From: Bosea sp. AS-1
GTDB taxonomy: Bacteria > Pseudomonadota > Alphaproteobacteria > Rhizobiales > Beijerinckiaceae
Length of the DNA: 64,000 nucleotides
Assembly (NCBI RefSeq): GCF_002220095.1
Contig: NZ_CP022372.1
Location: forward strand, 2,762,501 to 2,826,500
Direction: 5' to 3'
Shown here: one piece after another, positions 57,982-64,000 of the stretch
Layout: every line of letters begins with the position of its first letter
Numbering within the stretch: position 1 is the stretch's first letter
The notes under the pieces: generated by a model
Told to the model about the DNA's origin: nothing
Databases searched by the model: none
The model's input: the letters and a program-made list of their open reading frames with translations, nothing else
Translations under genes and position numbers: made by a program

Positions 57982-58949
57982 TCTGCCCGGCCGGGACACC
58001 GGCTAGCCTCGAAGCTGCGGTCGCGGCGGGGGCCGATGCCGTCTATTGCGGCTTCCGCGACGAGACCAATGCCCGCAATTTCCCCGGCCTCAATTTCTCG
58101 CGCGAGGAATTGCGCAAGGGTATCGCCTTCGCGCACCGCCAGGGCGTCAAGGTGCTGGTCGCGATCAACACCTTCGCGCGGGCCGGCTCGTTCGGACTCT
58201 GGCAGGCAGCGATCGATGACGCCGTCGCGGCCGGGGCCGATGCCCTTATCCTGGCTGACCTCGCGACGCTCGACTATGCCGCGCGCCGTCACCCCGAACA
58301 GCGACTGCATGTCTCGGTGCAGGCGGGGGCGGCCAATCCTGACGCGATCCGCTTCTATGCCGAAAGCTTCGGCGCACGCCGCGTCGTCCTGCCACGCGTG
58401 CTCAGCGTGCCGGAGATCGCGGCGATCGTGCGCGAGAGCGGCTGCGAGACGGAGGTTTTCGTCTTTGGCGGTTTGTGCGTGATGGAGGAGGGACGCTGTT
58501 CGCTCTCCTCCTACGCCACCGGTCAGTCGCCGAACATGAACGGCGTCTGCTCCCCGGCAAGTCATGTCGCCTACGCCGAGCGCGACGGGCGCATCGTCTC
58601 GACGCTGGGCGGCTTCACCATCAACAGCTTCGGCAGGGACGAGCCGGCCGGCTATCCGACCCTTTGCAAGGGCCGCTTCGCCACGCCCAAAGGCTCCGGC
58701 TACATCTTCGAGGAGCCGGTGAGCCTCGATGCCGCAACGCTGCTGCCAGCCCTGCGCGACGCCGGCGTGACCGCACTGAAGATCGAGGGGCGCCAGCGCG
58801 GCCGCGCCTATATCGCCGGCGTCGTGCGCTCCTTCCGAGCCATTCTGTCCGCGCTCGACGAGGGCCGCAACGCCGCCGGGGCCGGACTTGCCGCCATGGC
58901 GGAGGGGCAGGCGAGTACAGTCGGCGCCTATCGCAAGACCTGGCGCTAG
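57972..58949 (+). CDS. ubiU: Oxygen-independent ubiquinone hydroxylase subunit UbiU (peptidase U32 family)
   Basis: A 325-residue U32-family protein starting with GTG (MELICPAGTPASLEAAVAAGADAVYCGF). Four cysteines C169, C176, C193 and C232 (GGLCV, GRCSLSS, GVCSPA, TLCKGRF) occupy the same positions as the 4Fe-4S ligands known from E. coli UbiU. With UbiV it hydroxylates the ubiquinone ring without oxygen. NINS-like VSVQAG and PRVLSVPEI segments complete the pattern. Overlap with ubiT supports co-expression. Confidence 0.96.
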   Translation: MELICPAGTPASLEAAVAAGADAVYCGFRDETNARNFPGLNFSREELRKGIAFAHRQGVKVLVAINTFARAGSFGLWQAAIDDAVAAGADALILADLATLDYAARRHPEQRLHVSVQAGAANPDAIRFYAESFGARRVVLPRVLSVPEIAAIVRESGCETEVFVFGGLCVMEEGRCSLSSYATGQSPNMNGVCSPASHVAYAERDGRIVSTLGGFTINSFGRDEPAGYPTLCKGRFATPKGSGYIFEEPVSLDAATLLPALRDAGVTALKIEGRQRGRAYIAGVVRSFRAILSALDEGRNAAGAGLAAMAEGQASTVGAYRKTWR

Positions 58950-58979
58950 CGGCCGGGATCCAAGGAAGGAATAGCGGCG

Positions 58980-59897
58980 ATGCAGCTCACCCTCGGCCCG
59001 GTCCTCTATCATTGGGCGCCGGAACGCTGGCGCGATTTCCATTACCGGATCGCGGATGAGGCGCCGGTCGACACGGTGGTGGTCGGCGAGGCCGTCTGTT
59101 CGAAGCGCACCCCCTTCAAGCAGGACTACATCCCTGCCGTGGTCGAACGGCTGGAGGCGGCCGGCAAGCGGGTGCTGCATGCCTCGCTGATCCTGGTCTC
59201 CCTGCCGCGCGAGCGCCGCCAGACGCGCGAACTGATGCAAGCCGAGGAGGCCGAGGTCGAGATCAACGATCTGAGCTGCCTCGCCTCGCTTGGCGCGCGC
59301 GCCTTTGCCGTCGGGCCCTTCGTCAACGTCTACAATGAAGGCACGGCGGCCTTTCTGGCGCGGCGAGGCGCGACGCGCATCTGCCTGCCGCCGGAGCTGC
59401 CTCTACCTGCCGTCACGGCCATCGCTACCGCGCTGCCCCAGCTTGCCGTCGAGGTCTTCGCCTTCGGCAAGGTGCCGCTGGCGATCTCGGCGCGCTGCTA
59501 CCACGCCCGCGCCCACAAGCTGACCAAGGACAATTGCCGCTTCGTCTGCGAACAGGATCCCGACGGCATGCCGGTCGAGACGCTCGACGGTGCCGGCTTC
59601 CTCTCGGTGAACGGGGTGCAGACCCTGTCGCATGGTTCGGCCAGCCTATTGCGGGACATTCCGGCGCTGCGCACGGCCGGGGTCGCCTCGCTCAGGCTCT
59701 CGCCGCAGGACTGCGACATGGTCGCGGTCGCACGGCTGTTCCGCGACGTCGCCGATGAGCGGCTCGATCCGGAAGAGGCCGAGAGCCATCTTGGAGCGGC
59801 CTATCCCGGCGTGCCGCTCGCCAACGGCTTCCTGCATGGCGCGCCCGGCCATCTCCGCATGGGAGCAGGCGCCGGCGGACGCGGTGAACTGCATTGA
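58980..59897 (+). CDS. ubiV: Oxygen-independent ubiquinone hydroxylase subunit UbiV (peptidase U32 family)
   Basis: A 305-residue partner of UbiU. C40 in GEAVCSKRTPF and C173, C186, C190 in ARCYHARAHKLTKDNCRFVC show the 13- and 4-residue spacing of the E. coli UbiV iron-sulfur ligands. YHWAPERWRDFHYRIADEAPVDTVVVG is the usual N-terminus. Only 30 bp separates it from ubiU. Confidence 0.96.
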   Translation: MQLTLGPVLYHWAPERWRDFHYRIADEAPVDTVVVGEAVCSKRTPFKQDYIPAVVERLEAAGKRVLHASLILVSLPRERRQTRELMQAEEAEVEINDLSCLASLGARAFAVGPFVNVYNEGTAAFLARRGATRICLPPELPLPAVTAIATALPQLAVEVFAFGKVPLAISARCYHARAHKLTKDNCRFVCEQDPDGMPVETLDGAGFLSVNGVQTLSHGSASLLRDIPALRTAGVASLRLSPQDCDMVAVARLFRDVADERLDPEEAESHLGAAYPGVPLANGFLHGAPGHLRMGAGAGGRGELH

Positions 59898-59924
59898 ACC
59901 GATCCGAAGGAAAGGGAGCGGGGC

Positions 59925-60290
59925 ATGACTGGCGGCCAGGGCAAGCGAAGCCCCTCTGAGAAAAGTGTTCCGGCCACGCCGGCGAGCGAGCTGATCGGCA
60001 GGCTGCGCCGGGTGCTGCGACCGGAGGAGCTGGACTGCGCCTGCCGCGAGACGCTCGACGGTGCGCTCGACCGGTTCGACCATCTCGAGCGCCGGCGCGA
60101 AGCACGCCGCCGGCTCTCTTCCGCGCGCGATCACAAGGAGCGGATCGCCGCGCTGCTCTCCTTCCTGTCCGAACTGGATTCGCTCACCGAGGCGGAGAGC
60201 GACCGCAGTGTCTTCGAGGAGATGGCGCTGCTCTTCGTCGAGATCGCCCGCAGCGCCGAGGCCGGCGCCGCATCGCTGCGCGAACTGTGA
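59925..60290 (+). CDS. Conserved-looking helical protein of unknown function behind ubiV
   Basis: A 121-residue protein not recognised. It is highly charged and predicted helical: ELIGRLRRVLRPEELDCACRETLDGALDRFDHLERRREARRRL, with two cysteines C38 and C40, then KERIAALLSFLSELDSLTEAESDRSVFEEMALLFVEIARS. No signal peptide and no membrane helix. It has a good ribosome site (AAAGGGAGCGGGG) and follows ubiV by 27 bp in the same direction, so it is probably the last gene of the ubiTUV operon. A coiled-coil or helical-bundle role is possible. Confidence 0.6.
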   Translation: MTGGQGKRSPSEKSVPATPASELIGRLRRVLRPEELDCACRETLDGALDRFDHLERRREARRRLSSARDHKERIAALLSFLSELDSLTEAESDRSVFEEMALLFVEIARSAEAGAASLREL

Positions 60291-60328
60291 CGTCAGATCT
60301 ACGGCCTCCGCCGCAATGCGTCGCGTCT

Positions 60329-60370
60329 TTGCGTTTTCGCAACTTGGCGCCAGCCCGCGCTCGCTAATGT
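60329..60370 (+). promoter_or_regulatory. Predicted Crp/Fnr class II promoter of the pseudoazurin gene
   Basis: A perfect 14-bp dyad TTGCG-TTTT-CGCAA (60329-60342) has its centre 29.5 bp ahead of TAATGT (60365-60370), a -10-like box. The predicted start near 60377 places the site at -41.5. The gene's ATG is at 60421. Confidence 0.55.
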
Positions 60371-60420
60371 TGCGGTGCAGCGAGGGGCTGATGAGCCCGC
60401 TGCCACGATGGAGAAGACAG

Positions 60421-60855
60421 ATGTTCAGGACGATTCTGGTCGGCGCGCTCATGACCTTGGCCGCCGCCGGCGCGAATGCCGCGGAGGTCGAGGTCAAGAT
60501 GCTCAACAAGGGCGCGGCAGGGGTCATGGTGTTCGAGCCGGCGCTGGTGAAGATCGCGCCGGGGGATACCGTGAAGTTCGTTCCCACCGACAAGAGCCAC
60601 AATGCCGAGAGCATTCCCGGAATGCTGCCGGAAGGCGCGGCGCCCTTCGCTGGCAAGATGAACGAGCAGATCGACGTCACCTTCAAGGAAAACGGCGTCT
60701 ACGGCGTTCACTGCAAGCCGCATTACGGCATGGGCATGGTGGCGCTGGTCGTGGTCGGCGAACCGGGCAATGTCGACGCTGCCACGGCGGCGGCGGCCAA
60801 GACGCCGGGCAAGGCCAAGCAGGTCCTCGCCGATCTCCTCGCCAAGGCGAAGTGA
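60421..60855 (+). CDS. Pseudoazurin (periplasmic type I copper protein)
   Basis: A 144-residue blue copper protein with a signal peptide (MFRTILVGALMTLAAAGANA). Copper ligands are H60 (KSHNAES), C98 (GVHCKPH), H101 and M106 (YGMGM), with exactly the 38, 3 and 5 residue spacing of known pseudoazurins. It donates electrons to copper nitrite reductase NirK and other denitrification enzymes. The start has GGAGAAG upstream and a strong Crp/Fnr-type promoter site. A 9-bp hairpin (60884-60906) lies between it and nnrS. Confidence 0.95.
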   Translation: MFRTILVGALMTLAAAGANAAEVEVKMLNKGAAGVMVFEPALVKIAPGDTVKFVPTDKSHNAESIPGMLPEGAAPFAGKMNEQIDVTFKENGVYGVHCKPHYGMGMVALVVVGEPGNVDAATAAAAKTPGKAKQVLADLLAKAK

Positions 60856-60883
60856 GCCGGTTGCGATCATCCCCGAAAATCAT

Positions 60884-60906
60884 GGGCGCGGCAGCCAGCC
60901 GCGCCC
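60884..60906 (+). terminator. Hairpin between pseudoazurin gene and nnrS
   Basis: A perfect 9-bp stem (GGGCGCGGC, loop AGCCA, GCCGCGCCC) 28 bp after the pseudoazurin stop codon, without a T run. It may reduce read-through into nnrS or stabilise the abundant pseudoazurin message. Confidence 0.5.
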
Positions 60907-60927
60907 GCTTGCGTCAGGAGGTCGACC

Positions 60928-62130
60928 ATGGCGCCCATTCCGAGGCTGCGAGCCTATGACGGCCCTGCCGTGCTGTCCTATGGATTCAGGCCGCTGTTCC
61001 TGCTGGCGGCGCTGCAGGCCGGGTTGACGATCCTGGTCTGGCTGCCTTTCGTCACCGGCCATCTCACCGTGCCGACCGCCTTCGCGCCGATCGACTGGCA
61101 CATTCATGAAATGCTGTTCGGTTATCAGGTCGCCGCCATCGGCGGCTTTCTGCTGACCGCGATCCCCAACTGGACCGGTCGGCTGCCGGTTCAGGGCATG
61201 CCGCTCCTGGCGCTCGTCCTCTCCTGGCTCGCCGGGCGGGTTGCGGTCACGGTCTCGGCGCTGATCGGTTGGCGCCTCGCCATGGCGATCGATGCCCTGT
61301 TCCTCCTGCTGCTCGCCGCGGCTGCTGCGCGCGAGATCGTCGCCGGGCGCAACTGGCGCAATCTCAAGGTCGTCGTCCTCGTCGCCCTGCTGCTCGCGGC
61401 CAACCTGGCCTTCCATCTCGAAGCAGGCCTGACGGGAAGCGCCGAGTTCTCCCGCCGTTTCGCCATTGCCGTGGTGCTGATGCTGGTCATGCTGATCGCG
61501 GGGCGCATCGTGCCCAGCTTCACGCGCAACTGGCTGGCGCCGCGCAAGGGCCGGCTGCCGGTGCCGTTCGGCGGTTACGACAAGATCGTGCTGGCCGGCA
61601 GCGTGGTCGCGCTGGGCCTCTGGGTCGCGATGCCGGAGATGTTCGCGACCGCTATCGCTCTGGCTGTCCTGGCTGTGCTCCATCTCATCAGGCTGGCCCG
61701 CTGGGCGGGCGAGCGCTGCTGGCGCAATCCGCTGCTGATCATCCTCCATGTCGCCTATCTGTTCGTGCCGCTCGGCTTCGGCCTGACGGCGCTGGCGAGC
61801 TTCGGCCTGATCGCGCCGGGCGCCGGCATCCACGCCTGGACGGCCGGAGCCTTCGGGACCATGACGCTGGCGGTGATGTCGCGCGCCAGCCTCGGGCATA
61901 CCGGCCGCCCGCTGATGGCGACCGCCGCGACGCAGGCGTGCTACGTTCTTGTCGTGGTCGGCAGCGTCGCGCGGATCTGCTCGGCGCTCGGGCATGGTCC
62001 GGCCGGGCTGTTGCACGTCGCGGGCTTGAGCTGGTCACTGGCCTTCATCGTCTTTGCGCTGGCCTATTGGCCGGCGCTGACCGGCGCGCGCCTGGGCGGC
62101 AAGGCCGCTCCCACCCCCGGCGCCGCCTGA
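60928..62130 (+). CDS. nnrS: NnrS family haem-copper membrane protein
   Basis: A 400-residue integral membrane protein with about twelve helices, linked to nitric oxide and nitrosative stress in denitrifiers. Family motifs are LSYGFRPLFLLAALQAG, DWHIHEMLFGYQVAAIGGFLLTAIPNWTGR (conserved histidines), ARREIxAGRNWRN-like REIVAGRNWRNLKVV, GRIVPSFTRNWL and SRASLGHTGRPL. The start has a perfect AGGAGG 6 bp ahead. It could be read through from the pseudoazurin promoter. Confidence 0.95.
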   Translation: MAPIPRLRAYDGPAVLSYGFRPLFLLAALQAGLTILVWLPFVTGHLTVPTAFAPIDWHIHEMLFGYQVAAIGGFLLTAIPNWTGRLPVQGMPLLALVLSWLAGRVAVTVSALIGWRLAMAIDALFLLLLAAAAAREIVAGRNWRNLKVVVLVALLLAANLAFHLEAGLTGSAEFSRRFAIAVVLMLVMLIAGRIVPSFTRNWLAPRKGRLPVPFGGYDKIVLAGSVVALGLWVAMPEMFATAIALAVLAVLHLIRLARWAGERCWRNPLLIILHVAYLFVPLGFGLTALASFGLIAPGAGIHAWTAGAFGTMTLAVMSRASLGHTGRPLMATAATQACYVLVVVGSVARICSALGHGPAGLLHVAGLSWSLAFIVFALAYWPALTGARLGGKAAPTPGAA

Positions 62131-62148
62131 GCCGCACACATATCGGAG

Positions 62149-62835
62149 TTATTCGGCATTCTCGGCCAGGCGTGACAGCCCGGCCCTGTCGCGCACCACG
62201 AGCTTCTGGCGCCCACCTTCGACCAGCCCCTGCGTCTCCCAAGCACTGAGGATGCGGGAGACCGTGTGCAAGGTGGTGCCCGTCATTTCGGCGATGTCGC
62301 GCCGCGAGATCGGGAAGTCGACGCGCAGCCCCGCTTCGTCGCGCTTGCCGGCCTGCTCCACCAGCCGCAGCACGGCATGGGCGACACGGCGCTCGACCTC
62401 CTCGGTCGACATCTCGCGGATGCGCGTGTGAGCCTCGTCGAGGCGCTGGCCGATCGTGCGGATCGCATTCATCGCCAGATGCGGATTGTCCTCGACGAAG
62501 CCGTCCCAGGACGTGGTCGGCCAGGCGGCGACGAGACTGTCGACCGCCGCCGTCGCCGTGCCCGGATAGTCGCTGCGGCCGAGCGCGCGCGTGAAGCCGA
62601 AAAGGTCGCCGGGATGGACGACGCGCACGATGATCTGCTGGCCGTCGCGCGTGACCTGCGTCACCTTCAGCCGGCCGTGCAGAAGCAGGTAGAAGGCCTG
62701 CGCCTGATCACCCTGTTCGAAGACCGCCTCGCCCTGGGGAATCCGGCGCGTGCTCGCCTGTGCCGTCATGCGGTCGAGCTGGGCATCGTTCATCGCCGCG
62801 AAGAGCGGAATGCTGCGCAGCACGCTGCGATCCAT
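62149..62835 (-). CDS. Crp/Fnr family transcriptional regulator (NnrR/Dnr-like)
   Basis: A 228-residue regulator. The cyclic-nucleotide-type sensor domain (about 8-120) has GEAVFEQGDQAQAFYLLLHGRLKVTQVTRDGQQIIVRVVHPGDLFGFTRALG. The helix-turn-helix (about 170-200) is ISRRDIAEMTGTTLHTVSRILSAWETQG. It contains no cysteine, so it is not an iron-sulfur Fnr. Position among nnrS and norEF suggests an NO- or redox-responsive NnrR/Dnr-type activator. The start at 62835 gives the family length; a GTG 6 bp upstream and an ATG at 62934 are alternatives. It ends 18 bp from the convergent nnrS. Confidence 0.9.
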   Translation of the reverse strand: MDRSVLRSIPLFAAMNDAQLDRMTAQASTRRIPQGEAVFEQGDQAQAFYLLLHGRLKVTQVTRDGQQIIVRVVHPGDLFGFTRALGRSDYPGTATAAVDSLVAAWPTTSWDGFVEDNPHLAMNAIRTIGQRLDEAHTRIREMSTEEVERRVAHAVLRLVEQAGKRDEAGLRVDFPISRRDIAEMTGTTLHTVSRILSAWETQGLVEGGRQKLVVRDRAGLSRLAENAE

Positions 62836-62943
62836 GGCCACGATGCTGCTGCCTTCCCTACGGCGGGCTCGAGAAAAACCCGCGATCAGCCGGTCCTGCG
62901 GGATGCGAAATAAGACTGCAATCGCTCCGGCCATTCAAGTGCG

Positions 62944-63213
62944 TCACGATACCCCAGCGAGGGCGATTCTGGCGCCGGCCAAGAGGCAGATGAGCGCGGC
63001 ATAACCGATAAGAGCTCCCGCCAGCGCGCGGCTTTCCCGCTGCAGCCCCATGAAGCCCAGCACCACGAGGACAACCTTTGCCAGGCTGAGCATGGCGATA
63101 GCAGATCCGCGCAGTCCGGCCGGAAGATGGGAGGCCGCAAACAGGCTCAGGCCCGTCGCGACGAGCAGGGCGATAAGGACGGCAGGAAGCGTCAGTCCGC
63201 GGGAAGACAGCAT
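62944..63213 (-). CDS. norF: NorF-like membrane protein (cytochrome oxidase subunit IV type)
   Basis: An 89-residue protein with three hydrophobic helices (LPAVLIALLVATGLSLFAA, IAMLSLAKVVLVVLGFMGL, ALAGALIGYAALICLLAGARIAL), matching the small prokaryotic cytochrome oxidase subunit IV-like NorF of denitrifiers. It accompanies norE, only 1 bp from that gene's stop codon. The short length means identification leans on the context. Confidence 0.78.
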   Translation of the reverse strand: MLSSRGLTLPAVLIALLVATGLSLFAASHLPAGLRGSAIAMLSLAKVVLVVLGFMGLQRESRALAGALIGYAALICLLAGARIALAGVS

Positions 63214-63214
63214 C

Positions 63215-63766
63215 TCAACCCAAATAGATGACGGGGAGGATCAGCAGCCAGACCAGGTCAATCAGGTGCCAGACGGTCGCGACGGTGGCGACATGGCGCG
63301 GCACTGGCCGCCAGGCGACGAGCAGCAGCAGGCCGGCGACGAACAGCACATGCGCGAAATGGAAGCCGACGATGAGCGGGTAGAGCTCGACGAGCCGCCC
63401 CTCCGTCGCCGCGAGCGTCGGCAGTTCGTGGACGAAGGCTGCGATCTTCAGCCCGCAGAAGACAAAGCCACCGAGCGCGGCTGCAACGAGGTTGTGACGC
63501 GGATGACGGCCCAAGGCGGCGCAGGCCGCGAAGAAGCCGCTGGTCAGCAGCACGGCCGTCGCGATACCGGCGAGGTTCGGGTCCAGGGCTCGGCGCAGTG
63601 TCACCAGGGACGACGGATCGAGCGCGCTGAAGAGCAGGAAGGCACCGAGCAGCGCTCCGAAGACGACGAGTTCGCTCCAGACGAGGATCCAGAGCAGAAG
63701 CTCCATGCCGTCTTCGGACGCTGGCTGGGCGCCGCCGAGGCTGCGGCGATCAACGCTGGCATTCAT
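63215..63766 (-). CDS. norE: NorE-like protein (cytochrome c oxidase subunit III family)
   Basis: A 183-residue membrane protein with five helices: ELLLWILVWSELVVFGALLGAFLLFSA, IATAVLLTSGFFAACAALG, FVFCGLKIAAFVHELPTL, IVGFHFAHVLFVAGLLLLVAW and VWHLIDLVWLLILPVIYLG. The GFHFAHV and WHLIDLVW motifs are those of subunit III. NorE supports nitric oxide reductase activity. The ATG at 63766 overlaps the stop of the upstream gene (ATGA), so both are translated together. Confidence 0.9.
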   Translation of the reverse strand: MNASVDRRSLGGAQPASEDGMELLLWILVWSELVVFGALLGAFLLFSALDPSSLVTLRRALDPNLAGIATAVLLTSGFFAACAALGRHPRHNLVAAALGGFVFCGLKIAAFVHELPTLAATEGRLVELYPLIVGFHFAHVLFVAGLLLLVAWRPVPRHVATVATVWHLIDLVWLLILPVIYLG

Positions 63767-63999
63767 GCCGGCAGCAGCCGGCCGAGGCTCGCGGGCAACC
63801 GGTCGCGCCAACTCCGCTCACGCACCAGGCGGAAGCCGAGATTGTCGGGCGGCGTGCCGACCGAACAGCCGCCGCTCTTCGGGTTTCGGATGAAGAAGGT
63901 CATCATCGCGCGATGCTGGCCCTCGACGACATAGATGCCACAATTGGTCGTTTCCCCGACAGTGCGGCCGCCGGCATCGAGCGAGACGCGGCGCAGGCA
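63763..63999 (-). CDS. nirV: NirV-like formylglycine-generating-enzyme family protein (C-terminal part)
   Basis: Only the last 78 residues lie in the window; the gene continues past the right edge. They match the end of SUMF1/FGE-type domains, in particular GGCSVGTPPDNLGFRLVRERSW with the diagnostic DNLGFRLVR. Such a protein, NirV, sits behind the copper nitrite reductase gene nirK in many alphaproteobacteria. The stop codon overlaps the norE start. Identification as NirV relies on the denitrification context and is less certain than the family. Confidence 0.65.
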   Translation of the reverse strand, partial: CLRRVSLDAGGRTVGETTNCGIYVVEGQHRAMMTFFIRNPKSGGCSVGTPPDNLGFRLVRERSWRDRLPASLGRLLPA

Positions 64000-64000
64000 G

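Overview
The window is chromosomal DNA of a high-GC alphaproteobacterium. It is most likely a free-living Hyphomicrobiales (Rhizobiales) organism of the Bosea/Bradyrhizobium/Mesorhizobium kind. This rests on the base composition, on the DUF2849-cysI-DUF934 assimilatory sulfite reductase arrangement, on an ECF sigma factor coupled to sulfite dehydrogenase, and on the ubiTUV, pseudoazurin, nnrS, norEF, nirV set. No phylogenetic marker was compared, so the genus is inference. Genes are dense on both strands, mostly in translationally coupled operons with ATGA overlaps. No rRNA, tRNA, CRISPR array, transposase or integrase was recognised.

Layout. 0-4.5 kb: 3' end of a quinone oxidoreductase, a small secreted protein, rimO, an osmC-sulfurtransferase pair and an SDR. 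4.7-7.7 kb: ECF sigma, anti-sigma, Tat-exported molybdenum sulfite dehydrogenase and its c-type cytochrome. 7.7-12.7 kb: a MocR-type regulator divergent from a dihydroxyphthalate-decarboxylase-like protein and an amino-acid ABC transporter. 12.8-20.3 kb: a complete Dpp/Opp-type importer with a co-transcribed alpha/beta hydrolase, divergent from an RpiR/MurR regulator. 20.3-25.6 kb: a siderophore operon (TonB receptor, esterase, binding protein, siderophore-interacting reductase). 25.7-34 kb: sulfate import (cysPTWA) and sulfite reduction/siroheme synthesis. 34-38 kb: surface polysaccharide acyltransferase, O-antigen ligase-like protein and a zinc alcohol dehydrogenase. 38.5-41.8 kb: an AT-richer two-gene island. 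41.8-53.6 kb: housekeeping and transport genes (uvrA, ABC-F protein, class V aminotransferase, bioY, methyltransferase, betaine-type ABC genes, aroA, ssb). 53.8-64 kb: an anaerobic respiration block.

Two parts deserve most attention. First, the island at 38531-41766 encodes one protein that joins a GHKL (MutL/MORC-like) ATPase to a C-terminal PD-(D/E)xK-type nuclease, overlapping by 4 bp a C5-cytosine DNA methyltransferase. It reads as a compact restriction-modification or phage-defence system inserted between an alcohol dehydrogenase and uvrA.

Second, the right-hand 10 kb gathers oxygen-independent haem synthesis (hemN), oxygen-independent ubiquinone synthesis (ubiT, ubiU, ubiV, with ubiD and ubiX), and denitrification accessory genes (pseudoazurin, nnrS, a Crp/Fnr regulator, norF, norE, and nirV running off the edge). 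Three promoters in this block (hemN, ubiT, pseudoazurin) carry a TTG-N8-CAA dyad 28.5-29.5 bp ahead of a -10-like hexamer, the geometry of class II Crp/Fnr activation. This suggests one low-oxygen or NO regulon, possibly controlled by the regulator at 62149-62835.
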